Assembly: GCA_007125435.1 (NCBI GenBank)
Contig: SLDF01000070.1
Location: 1-8,724 of the forward strand
Source of the DNA: Saprospiraceae bacterium
Lineage (GTDB): Bacteria; Bacteroidota; Bacteroidia; Chitinophagales; Saprospiraceae
Direction: 5' to 3'
Length of the DNA: 8,724 nt
Positions 1-6,459 of the stretch are shown here, one piece after another. The translations under genes and the position numbers were made by a program. Under the pieces are notes generated by a model. That model ran no database searches, had not been told where the DNA came from, and saw nothing but the letters and a program-made list of their open reading frames with translations. Positions within the stretch are counted from its first letter, which is position 1; every line of letters starts with the position of its first letter.

Positions 1-1070
1 GATCATTGGGTGCTTCAGGGGACCTGGCGCCTTTGGCACACCTTAGCTTACCGCTTATAGGAGAGGGAGAAGTATGGTATGAAGGTCGTATCCGATCTTC
101 CATTGAAGCGTTCCGCGATGCCGGACTTGAGCCGATAGAGTTAAAGGCAAAAGAAGGTCTTGCCCTGCTCAATGGGACACAGTTTTCGACAGCTTATGCA
201 TTGTGGTCAGTATTAGAAGCTAGCAGGATGGCAGAGGTAGCCGACTTATGTACAGCGCTATCTGTAGATGTATTTCAATGCCAGTTGTCTCCCTTTGACA
301 TAGACTTACATGCTATACGTCCGCACAGTGGTCAGAGAGAGTCTGCATCTGCTGTAAGGCGATGGGTCAGCGGGTCTGGTCTGAGACCGGCAAATCCGGT
401 GGCTGTTCAGGATCCATATTCATTTCGATGTGCACCTCAGGTACATGGAGCTGTCAGGGATACTATTGCCTATGTGGCATCAGTTGTTTTGACTGAGGTC
501 AATGCCGTGACCGATAACCCATCTATCTTTCCGGAAGAAGATAAGATCATTTCTGGAGGAAACTTTCACGCACAGCCTATTGCGTTTGTTTTAGATTTCC
601 TGGCTATTGCCCTCGGTGAGTTTGCCTCTATATCTGAGAGACGCACCTTTCAGCTCACATCAGGTAAACGGGACTTACCTGCTTTTCTGATCGAAGCACC
701 GGGTCTGCATTCCGGCTTTATGATTCCGCAATATACAGCGGCATCGATTGTCAGCCAAAACAAGCAGTTGGCCACACCGGCCTCTATAGATAGTATAGTG
801 TCCAGTGCAGGACAGGAGGACCATGTCAGTATGGCCGCGAATGCTGCAACAAAGTGCTATAAAGTCGTTGACAATTGCTGGCAAGTATTAGGTATTGAAT
901 GGATGTGTGCAGCTCAGGCATTGGACCTGAGAAGACCTCTAAGCACTTCACCACATATAGAAAACATAATAAGTACGTACCGCACAAAAGTACCCATGCT
1001 CAAGAAAGACCGTGTACTTTCCAATGACATGAGAACATCCGCCGCGTTTTTGAGAGCGTTGGAGGTTTAA
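1..1070 (+). CDS. hutH: Histidine ammonia-lyase, C-terminal part (5' end outside window)
   Basis: HutH removes ammonia from L-histidine to give urocanate, the first step of cytoplasmic histidine breakdown. The open frame enters from the left edge (codons in phase with base 3) and ends with TAA at 1068-1070. Its first visible residues are S-L-G-A-S-G-D-L, containing the Ala-Ser-Gly triad that cyclises to the MIO electrophile. About 355 residues are visible; with the usual ~140 before the triad, the whole protein would be about 495, the normal family length. Counting from the Leu before GASG, active-site positions known in Pseudomonas HutH can be matched: Asn57 (NGTQ), Tyr138 and Arg141 (QDPYSFR), Phe187 (GGNFH) and Glu271 (GQEDHVSM). 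The QEDH motif favours histidine over phenylalanine or tyrosine as substrate. FHAQP replaces the commoner FHAEP, a mild variation. No other hut gene is in the window. The missing N-terminus would carry the catalytic Tyr and His loops. Confidence 0.93.
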   Translation, partial: SLGASGDLAPLAHLSLPLIGEGEVWYEGRIRSSIEAFRDAGLEPIELKAKEGLALLNGTQFSTAYALWSVLEASRMAEVADLCTALSVDVFQCQLSPFDIDLHAIRPHSGQRESASAVRRWVSGSGLRPANPVAVQDPYSFRCAPQVHGAVRDTIAYVASVVLTEVNAVTDNPSIFPEEDKIISGGNFHAQPIAFVLDFLAIALGEFASISERRTFQLTSGKRDLPAFLIEAPGLHSGFMIPQYTAASIVSQNKQLATPASIDSIVSSAGQEDHVSMAANAATKCYKVVDNCWQVLGIEWMCAAQALDLRRPLSTSPHIENIISTYRTKVPMLKKDRVLSNDMRTSAAFLRALEV

Positions 1071-1095
1071 ATCGAATAACCAATCAGCGAAATAA

Positions 1096-1129
1096 CAGAC
1101 TTGGTGTAGCGATAGCAGAATCGAGAGCC
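1096..1129 (+). repeat. AGCGA-rich repeat, copy A (between convergent genes)
   Basis: This stretch lies in the 65-base gap between the convergent hutH and monooxygenase-like genes. It aligns with 1554-1586 over about 33 bases: both begin CAGACT, continue with TGTAGC and AGC blocks, and end in AATCGAG followed by GCC, with only a few mismatches and single-base gaps. The two copies lie in the same orientation on either side of the gene at 1136-1429. Similarity is visible by eye, but the level of conservation elsewhere in the genome is unknown. It could be a degenerate intergenic repeat or part of a transcription-stop region. Confidence 0.45.
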
Positions 1130-1135
1130 CTGCCT

Positions 1136-1429
1136 CTAAGACTCAGACAACACTTCGACACTCCAGGCCTGAGGTGGTGCATCAAAAAGAATTTTTGTTT
1201 TGGACCACGTAGATTTAAAAAGCGGTGAGCTCCTGTAAAGATTCAGGTCGTTTTCACTATCCCAGAAGCTGTAAGTGAAAATCCGCTCCGGATTGGCTTT
1301 GTCTTGCCACATTTCTAGATGTTGACACCCGGGAAAGTTTCTGATTTTATACTTAGACTGCTCAAACAGCTTGAAAAACAATGGCAATGAGGATGGTTTG
1401 AATTGCATCATGACAATTCGCTTAATCAT
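1136..1429 (-). CDS. Antibiotic-biosynthesis-monooxygenase-like dimeric alpha/beta-barrel protein
   Basis: A 97-residue protein that fits the small ferredoxin-like dimeric alpha/beta-barrel (ABM, YgiN-like) family. It starts with a beta strand (MIKRIVMMQF), followed by a helix (about residues 14-30), then the family-like block FPGCQHLEMWQD at about 33-44, a second strand pair (RIFTYSFWDS, about 49-58), a helix with LYRSSPLFKSTW (about 64-75) and a final strand near PPQAWSVEVL. Members act as homodimers; some are cofactor-free monooxygenases and others bind heme or have no known reaction, so the substrate cannot be named. There is no signal peptide, so it is probably cytosolic. ATG is at 1429 and TAG at 1138-1136. 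The gene stands alone: it converges with hutH and has its own likely promoter at 1461-1492. Family assignment is fairly secure from pattern; catalytic activity is only inferred. Confidence 0.78.
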   Translation of the reverse strand: MIKRIVMMQFKPSSLPLFFKLFEQSKYKIRNFPGCQHLEMWQDKANPERIFTYSFWDSENDLNLYRSSPLFKSTWSKTKILFDAPPQAWSVEVLSES

Positions 1430-1460
1430 ATCGTTGGTGTGATTTGTTGATTTAATCTTG

Positions 1461-1492
1461 TAAATATAGGGCTAAATCTGCTGCAATTCAAA
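1461..1492 (-). promoter_or_regulatory. Candidate Bacteroidota-type promoter for the monooxygenase-like gene
   Basis: On the minus strand, TTTG (1492-1489) is followed after 20 bases by TATATTTA (1468-1461). This fits the Bacteroidota primary sigma consensus of TTTG, about 19 bases, then TAnnTTTG, with the last G changed to A. The -7 box lies 31 bases upstream of the ATG at 1429, leaving a leader of roughly 25 bases without a Shine-Dalgarno sequence, as is common in this phylum. Confidence 0.4.
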
Positions 1493-1553
1493 ATGTCGTT
1501 TTTTCTCGTTATGCATCAGCGCTGTGGAGTGGGTGGCGTAGCGGATGCGAAGC

Positions 1554-1586
1554 CAGACTCGATGTAGCCTTAGCGAAATCGAGGCC
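1554..1586 (+). repeat. AGCGA-rich repeat, copy B
   Basis: Direct-orientation partner of the stretch at 1096-1129. Shared blocks, in order, are CAGACT, TGTAGC, AGC and AATCGAG-GCC. The first eight bases (CAGACTCG) also form the left arm of an inverted repeat with 1609-1616, a property that copy A does not share clearly. Confidence 0.45.
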
Positions 1587-1616
1587 GAGCGAATAGCGAG
1601 CCCCGGAGCGAGTCTG
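1554..1616. repeat. Inverted repeat with GCGAG-rich interior
   Basis: CAGACTCG at 1554-1561 is matched exactly by its reverse complement CGAGTCTG at 1609-1616, enclosing 47 bases. The interior contains repeated AGCGA/GCGAG words. The right arm is followed by GAAAA rather than a T run, so it is not a typical intrinsic terminator for a + strand transcript, and no + strand gene ends just before it. A REP-like intergenic element or a remnant mobile-element end are both possible. Confidence 0.4.
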
Positions 1617-1741
1617 AAAATAGCCGTCGTATGATCTAAGTCGCAGCTATATTGAGTGAGATCGAAGAATAAAAAATACGCGCATAGCCACAGTTGTCGG
1701 GCATTCTAAAACTACAGTATAAAGAGAAAGCCATAAAAAAG

Positions 1742-1774
1742 TTGACTAACCAACCCCTAAAAACATTAACTTTG
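1742..1774 (+). promoter_or_regulatory. Bacteroidota-type promoter of the two-gene PIN module
   Basis: TAACTTTG at 1767-1774 is an exact TAnnTTTG -7 box. TTG (inside GTTGAC) at 1742-1744 can serve as the -33 element, with a 22-base gap, at the long end of the accepted range. Transcription would be expected to start about 5-8 bases after the -7 box, at or next to the GTG start codon at 1779, so the message may be leaderless or nearly so. Confidence 0.6.
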
Positions 1775-1778
1775 TAGT

Positions 1779-2561
1779 GTGGAAAAAATTGGCTTCATAG
1801 AGATACGAATTACAGGTTCAAAGGGAAACCTTGAGCTATCGCCTGACAATTACGACATTCGGGAGATTATCTCTATTCTCGAAAATGCCGAAAACTTGCT
1901 TTATCCAAGTGACAAAAGAAACAGACCAAACATTAGTTATAAAATTGAAGAGGGTTCTGTAAAACATATAATTAAGACATCAATTCAATATATCATTGGT
2001 TTTAACGCAATCATCGGACAGGTTAACCAAGCTCAAAATATTGACTTTCTTGACTTAGGAACAGCAAAAGCATTTGAAAACATTCAAAACATTGCAACAA
2101 AGCGCAACTATGCTTTTAGCATCAAAACATCGATTGACAATACAAACGAAGTAAAAGTTGACAAGACTACGTCATATTATCGGACAGAAGCAATTTGGGT
2201 TGATGCTGAATTCTACTTCTATGGTAAAATAACAAACGCTGGTGGAAAAAGCAAAACCAACTTACATATTCTCACTGATGATGGTAGTTTTATAGTTCAA
2301 ACACCAGTATCGTTTTTTGAAAATCTTGAAGAAAATATAATACACAAAAAGCTCTATGGCATTAGGGCGAAAGGTAAACAACATTCAGAGACAGGAGAAA
2401 TTGATACATCTACATTAAAATTTATTGAGTTGGTCGACTACCAACCCAAATATGACGAACAGTATTTAAAATCACTTCGGGATAAAGCAAAAAAAACTTG
2501 GCTAGGCAGCATAAACTCCGACAAATGGCTAAATGAAATAAGGGGTGGATATGACGCATAA
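1779..2561 (+). CDS. Unrecognised 260-residue protein paired with a PIN nuclease (putative antitoxin-like partner)
   Basis: I do not recognise a named family. The protein has 260 residues with a GTG start at 1779; an in-frame TAA lies just upstream at 1767-1769 and no other start codon is nearby, so the start is well constrained. The N-terminal 80 or so residues look mixed alpha/beta (strand IGFIEIRIT, helix DIREIISILENAENLL, then SYKIEEGSVKHIIKTSIQYI). Residues about 135-220 are rich in beta strands, with a YGKITNAGG...LHILTDDGSFIV pattern and a later KLYGIRAKGK strand that could be an OB- or SH3-like barrel. The C-terminus is helical, ending in KWLNEIRGGYDA, a short tail reminiscent of toxin-binding antitoxin tails. 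There is no signal peptide or membrane segment. The stop overlaps the start of the PIN gene, implying translational coupling. G+C is about one third in sampled rows (1981-2040 and 2401-2460), clearly lower than the minus-strand genes, suggesting recent acquisition. The antitoxin role is inferred from position only. Confidence 0.6.
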   Translation: MEKIGFIEIRITGSKGNLELSPDNYDIREIISILENAENLLYPSDKRNRPNISYKIEEGSVKHIIKTSIQYIIGFNAIIGQVNQAQNIDFLDLGTAKAFENIQNIATKRNYAFSIKTSIDNTNEVKVDKTTSYYRTEAIWVDAEFYFYGKITNAGGKSKTNLHILTDDGSFIVQTPVSFFENLEENIIHKKLYGIRAKGKQHSETGEIDTSTLKFIELVDYQPKYDEQYLKSLRDKAKKTWLGSINSDKWLNEIRGGYDA

Positions 2562-3037
2562 AGCAGTTTTACTTGATACAAGTTTCTTTATTCGTTTTCT
2601 TAACGAAAGAGACCCTCTTTTTAAAAAACGCAGACGGCTATTTTCGATACTTTTTGCAAAAAGAAATCACAATGATAATTTCTACAATCAGCATTGCGGA
2701 GTATTGTGTCGGTGGTGATGTTGATGAGCTTCCCTTGAGAAATTTACAAATAGTTCCGTTCAATTTAGACCATTCAAAACGAACAGGAAAGTTTGCAAAA
2801 ATTGCGTTTAGCGCAAAAAGAAATGGAAAAATAGATGTTACAAACAGAAATATCATTCCTAATGACACAAAGCTATTTGCTCAAGCTGACTGCGAAAAAG
2901 CCATTGAATTTTACCTTTCTTCAGACACAGAGAACTTAAAAATATACAATCTGCTTCGACAAGAAACAGCACCGAAATTTCAGTTCATTGACCTGAACAT
3001 CCCATATAATCTGACTTTTGGGCTACTTGACCTTTGA
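2551..3037 (+). pseudogene. PIN-domain (VapC-like) nuclease, frameshifted in an A6 run
   Basis: ATG at 2551 overlaps the end of the upstream gene. The starting frame reads MTHKAVLLDTSFFIRFLNE, a typical PIN first strand with its catalytic Asp (residue 9), but after TTTTTAAAAAAC (2618-2629) it runs into meaningless sequence and stops at 2716-2718 after 55 residues. Removing one A from the run at 2623-2628 restores a continuous 161-residue protein ending with TGA at 3035-3037. The restored protein has the other expected PIN acids: Glu50 (STISIAEY), Asp105 (IPNDTKLFAQAD) and probably Asp125 (YLSSDTEN). PIN proteins of this kind are metal-dependent RNases, often toxins that cut tRNA, rRNA or mRNA. 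The shift may be a true inactivating mutation, a sequencing error in a homopolymer, or a site of polymerase or ribosome slippage. The remainder of the frame is intact and not otherwise decayed, so the lesion is recent or not real. Composition is AT-rich like its partner. Confidence 0.8.
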
Positions 3038-3063
3038 CGAAGTAGGAAGTACGGGCGATAGCA

Positions 3064-3091
3064 GGCGCTTGGCCATATAAATGGCGACGCC
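3064..3091. repeat. Imperfect hairpin in the gap between the PIN and DUF5682 genes
   Basis: GGCG (3064-3067), an unpaired cttg, GCCAT (3072-3076), loop ATAA (3077-3080), ATGGC (3081-3085), unpaired ga, then CGCC (3088-3091) form a nine-pair stem with an internal loop. It lies between two convergent genes, about where a bidirectional terminator would be useful, but neither side carries the T run of a classical intrinsic terminator. Bases 3038-3187 hold no gene. Confidence 0.45.
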
Positions 3092-3187
3092 CAAAACAAC
3101 AAAAATGAGACACACCCGCTAAATCTACTGTAGACTTGAAGAGTGGTCACGGTTATATGATTTTATCTCGGAATGCATAATTCGGGT

Positions 3188-5377
3188 TTAAGCGAATAAG
3201 TCGTCAATGCTGCCTTTTATTTCATTGGGTAAGCTTTGCTTATCTGTCCAGAGGCTTTCGTACTTGCCGGCTACTTTTTCGAATAGGCGTGTGCGCAGGC
3301 CATCATCGCAGGAGCTAAAGACCTTTCTCAGCAATGGTAAGATGGCATCGAATGCCGTTTCGTCCAATTTTGAAAGCCATATGTTGGTATTGTTCCAAAG
3401 GTCCTCATTGTACAAGAGGATCAAAAAGTTGTTTTGAAAAAAGCCTTCAAGCCAGTTGACCGTAGATGGGGCATCATGGGTATCAGACAAGACAAGCTTT
3501 AAGGTTAGTAAGCTTTGGGCATCTGAGATTTTACCTTTTTCACTCATGAGCCTTAGACAGAGACCATTGACGGCATTGACGCTTCGGCTCTCCAGACCTA
3601 CGGCGATCAATTCTGTCTGCCATTGTGATGCCAGGGAGGCGATCGGCTTCTTGTACAGATATCGATCTGCCAGAAGAACGCTTTCATAGACCTCGGATGC
3701 TTTATCAAGCGTAAGGGCATTAACGTCCTGTCTGAATCTCGCCACCACAGGCAATATGACGTCAGCTCTCAACTGTGCCAAGACTGATTCATCATAATAT
3801 CGCGCATGACCACTTATCAATATCTTGCTCAGACCATTAAACATATCCAGGAGGAGGAAGCTGTCATTGGTGTCCAAAGCATGTCTTGAAAGGGCATCAA
3901 TAATACTGTCCAAGACCTCGGGCAAGTCCGCATCCAGGGCTCTCTCCAGTGTCATCAAAAGTCGGGTCACATCTTCACTGCCATTAACAGCCTCTCGCAC
4001 TTTGTGAATGGCTGCAGAGCGGACGGTGAGCCCATAACTCCCGGCCTCTATCAGTCTAAAATAGTAGTCCGGCTGCCACTTCAATGTCCATACTTCTTTG
4101 AACGTGCCGAGCCCACCATGCTCTTCCCTGGAGCCGATAGGAACCTCTATGAGTATCAATTGATTTAAAAACGCTGTGGCTTGTTGATGCAATTCTTTTC
4201 TGAGATCGAAGCTTTTCTCTGTCACTATGCCGGTATCTATGACCTTAGAAAGGCGAAAGCTTTTGACCTGCTTTTCAAAGTCAGCTTGTATGGGCACCTT
4301 CTCTGACCGATCGGGTATGTTGCCAACTTTGTGGCCGATAGGCAGGTCATCGTAGACAAACTGCAGTAATCGCTCGTCTTTGTAGCCAAAGACAGAAATA
4401 GCTGCTTCACTCAGCTCCGTCAAGCCGGGTTTTTGCATGCCTCGCATGGAGGCCAGAGCAATACTGAGCCTGCTGGCATCAATAGCCATAGAAGGGGGAA
4501 TGTCATAGCCTTTTTTACGCAGGCCAAAACCCAAATAGGCCATCCACTGATTGGAGGGGTCGTCATGATGTCTGAAAAGGATATCGTACCACATTGGTGA
4601 CTTGACACCGGCTCTGTAGCCACTAGCTTTGGATAGTCGCTCATAGGACCAGGGTATCCATATGGATTTCATTTTGCTGGTCTTCAGACCTTTGAGTATG
4701 GCTTTATCCGATACTGAGGTTATAGTGTCAAACTGTTTGAGGGCTGGGACATGCCATGCACCGCATACGACGGCAATGGGGCCTTTTGACCTTTTGGCTG
4801 TCTTTCTGATGGCTTCGCGCATGTAGGCTTCGCGACAAACATTTTGTCGGTCTGTGTCGCCTTGACTGCTCTCTGCCCTAAGCAACTGCATTAAGCTTTC
4901 AATATCTTCAAAAATATCATCTGACTGAGTGGTTTCGAAATACGCTTCCCACCAGTCTTCTACATCTTTGTAGCCTTGTCCTCTTGCCAGATAGCCCAAG
5001 GGGTCCCTCTGCCATTCCGGAAGGTCGGGGATATGGTCATAGTCGTCGTAAACATGAATTTGTTGGCCCTGTGGCATATCTATCCAATCTACAGGAATCT
5101 GATGTTGCTTTGCCCAGATAATGGCTTGCCACTCCGGAGAATATTCTGCCATAGGGAAGAAGGCAGCTTGTCCCAGGTCTTTTTCATTGTACATTAACAG
5201 GGATAATGGCGGGATAAAGTCTTCTGGGTCAACCTTGTCCAACATGGCCTGAGCATCAGCAGGGCCTTCGATGAGGATGTGTGAGGGTGACATGTTTTCC
5301 AGTACAGTTTTCAGGTTGAGTGCTGACCCGGGTCCATGATGCCTAATGCCTAAAAACTTGACCTCAACATTTTTCAT
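3188..5377 (-). CDS. DUF5682 / YehM-like protein, partner of the MoxR ATPase
   Basis: A 729-residue protein close in length to E. coli YehM, whose family (DUF5682) is found beside YehL-type MoxR ATPases. The hallmark N-terminus FLGIRHHGPGSA (residues 8-19) is followed by HILIEGPAD (33-41), VDWIDMP (96-102), CREAYMREAIR (181-191) and VVCGAWHVPAL (203-213). The GIRHH, IEG and GAWH blocks resemble the GxxH/E/GxxH layout of TraB/ChaN/EreA/TIKI-type metallohydrolases, so the first ~230 residues may be a hydrolase; this is inference, since no reaction is established for the family. The rest, from about residue 300, is mainly helical and may be a repeat-rich scaffold. No signal peptide or membrane segment is visible, so it should be cytosolic. 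Its ATG (5377-5375) overlaps the TGA of the ATPase gene by 4 bases, indicating coupled translation and joint function. The VWA and SWIM zinc-finger partners of the E. coli cluster do not follow here. The stop is TAA at 3190-3188. Confidence 0.82.
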   Translation of the reverse strand: MKNVEVKFLGIRHHGPGSALNLKTVLENMSPSHILIEGPADAQAMLDKVDPEDFIPPLSLLMYNEKDLGQAAFFPMAEYSPEWQAIIWAKQHQIPVDWIDMPQGQQIHVYDDYDHIPDLPEWQRDPLGYLARGQGYKDVEDWWEAYFETTQSDDIFEDIESLMQLLRAESSQGDTDRQNVCREAYMREAIRKTAKRSKGPIAVVCGAWHVPALKQFDTITSVSDKAILKGLKTSKMKSIWIPWSYERLSKASGYRAGVKSPMWYDILFRHHDDPSNQWMAYLGFGLRKKGYDIPPSMAIDASRLSIALASMRGMQKPGLTELSEAAISVFGYKDERLLQFVYDDLPIGHKVGNIPDRSEKVPIQADFEKQVKSFRLSKVIDTGIVTEKSFDLRKELHQQATAFLNQLILIEVPIGSREEHGGLGTFKEVWTLKWQPDYYFRLIEAGSYGLTVRSAAIHKVREAVNGSEDVTRLLMTLERALDADLPEVLDSIIDALSRHALDTNDSFLLLDMFNGLSKILISGHARYYDESVLAQLRADVILPVVARFRQDVNALTLDKASEVYESVLLADRYLYKKPIASLASQWQTELIAVGLESRSVNAVNGLCLRLMSEKGKISDAQSLLTLKLVLSDTHDAPSTVNWLEGFFQNNFLILLYNEDLWNNTNIWLSKLDETAFDAILPLLRKVFSSCDDGLRTRLFEKVAGKYESLWTDKQSLPNEIKGSIDDLFA

Positions 5378-6459
5378 AGATAAAGGCTTCTTACTTCCTC
5401 TTCACAGGCTTCGTATAGTCCCTTAAAGTCTTTTCGCTTTCTCATGACTTTTTCGAGATATTCTCGCCACACAGATAGATCCTTATCTTTATTCTTGACT
5501 ATGGCCGGTATCATAGAGGAGGCCATGTCTCTATCGCTTATACCGTCCTTGCCAAAATACCCTGACAGTGCCTGGGCATTGATCATGACCGATATGGCTT
5601 CGGCCGTACTCAGTGTGGTGTCGGGTGATTTTAACTTGAGGTCGCCTTCGCTGGTAACGCCTTCTCTCAGTTCTTTGAATACCAAGACCAATTGCTTTAT
5701 GCGCTGATCCGTACTTTTTTTGTCGGGTATGCCGATGACACGGCCTAGCTTCTCTACTCTGAAGCGGATGATCTCGACTTCTTCATCCAGACTTTGCGGT
5801 AGCGGCATATTGACGGTATTGAATCGCCGCTTGAGGGCAGAAGACATTTCGTTAATACCTTTGTCTCTGTCGTTAGCTGTAGCGATCAGGTTAAACCCTT
5901 CTTTAGCCTGGATTTGCTCATTGAGCTCTGGGATAGGTATGGTCTTCTCCGACAAAATGGTGATCAATGCGTCCTGAACGTCGGCGGTGATGCGCGAAAG
6001 TTCTTCGACCCGTACAATTTTGCCATTCTCCATAGCTGACAGTACCGGACTGGGTACCATAGCTTCTTTACTTGGTCCTTTGGCTATCAACATCGCATAG
6101 TTCCACCCATATCTTAGCGACTCTTCAAGCAGTCCAGCCGTACCCTGTACAAGCAAACTGGAGTCACCCGAAATGGCAGCTGCCAGGTGCTCACTGAGCC
6201 ATGTCTTAGCTGTACCCGGAATACCGGAAAGCAATAAAGCCCGGTCCGTCGCCAGGCTGGCTACTGCTACTTCTATTAACCTTCGCTGTCCTATATACTT
6301 TGGCTCTATGGTTAATTTTCCAACCTTGCCTCCAATGATATAATCGACTACAGCCCCCGGTGAAAGCTTCCAATTTGCAGGCTTTTGGCCTTTATCAGCC
6401 TTGGCTAATGCATGCAATTCTTTTTCAAATAGGACTTCAGCAGCCGGACGTATGATCAT
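5374..6459 (-). CDS. MoxR-family AAA+ ATPase, YehL type
   Basis: A 361-residue AAA+ ATPase, essentially the length of E. coli YehL. Walker A is GIPGTAKT (residues 79-86). The Walker B region reads KIVRVEELSR (147-156), with Glu-Glu (152-153) in place of the usual Asp-Glu; similar EE forms are typical of the YehL branch as I recall it. The helix after it (ADVQDALITILSEK) is characteristic of MoxR proteins. Sensor 1 is Asn196 in IATANDRD and an arginine finger lies in ALKRRF (Arg211 or Arg212). MoxR ATPases form hexamers and remodel or activate partner proteins, usually ones with VWA domains; here the only adjacent partner is the DUF5682 protein, whose start codon overlaps this stop. ATG is at 6459, 42 bases after the mnmG stop on the same strand, so read-through from mnmG is possible. 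I saw no clear promoter in that gap. The protein is cytosolic. Its biological role is unknown. Confidence 0.9.
   Translation of the reverse strand: MIIRPAAEVLFEKELHALAKADKGQKPANWKLSPGAVVDYIIGGKVGKLTIEPKYIGQRRLIEVAVASLATDRALLLSGIPGTAKTWLSEHLAAAISGDSSLLVQGTAGLLEESLRYGWNYAMLIAKGPSKEAMVPSPVLSAMENGKIVRVEELSRITADVQDALITILSEKTIPIPELNEQIQAKEGFNLIATANDRDKGINEMSSALKRRFNTVNMPLPQSLDEEVEIIRFRVEKLGRVIGIPDKKSTDQRIKQLVLVFKELREGVTSEGDLKLKSPDTTLSTAEAISVMINAQALSGYFGKDGISDRDMASSMIPAIVKNKDKDLSVWREYLEKVMRKRKDFKGLYEACEEEVRSLYL

Larger units (their letters stand above)
1430..1778. other. Non-coding spacer with repeat-like DNA and two divergent promoters
   Basis: No convincing gene lies in these ~350 bases; the small open frames are short and lack family-like features. 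The left part holds the candidate promoter of the minus-strand gene. The middle (about 1530-1616) is GC-richer and has many AGCGA/GCGAG words, including the second repeat copy and a long inverted repeat. The right part (about 1640-1778) turns AT-rich and leads into the promoter of the next gene, so the composition change toward the PIN island begins here. I see no tRNA, riboswitch or CRISPR structure. Confidence 0.6.

Noticed and set aside
1124..1137. Terminator hairpin between hutH and the monooxygenase-like gene
   Set aside because: Only four base pairs (AGAG/CTCT) form and no T run follows on either strand.
2618..2629. Classical -1 ribosomal frameshift site in the PIN gene
   Set aside because: The T5A6C run looks slippery, but the intact downstream frame needs a +1 (or -2) shift; a -1 shift does not reach it.
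2573..3037. PIN gene starting at TTG 2573 as an intact protein
   Set aside because: That frame lacks the first catalytic strand (VLLDTSFF), which is present in the other frame from ATG 2551, so the TTG start is an artefact of the frameshift.
3055..3064. Third copy of the AGCGA-rich repeat
   Set aside because: It shares an exact ten-base word with 1109-1118, but matches of that length are expected by chance in a window this size and the flanks do not align well.
3064..3100. Integron attC site
   Set aside because: A hairpin is present near a cassette-like module, but I could not find paired RYYYAAC and GTTRRRY core sites, and no integrase is in the window.
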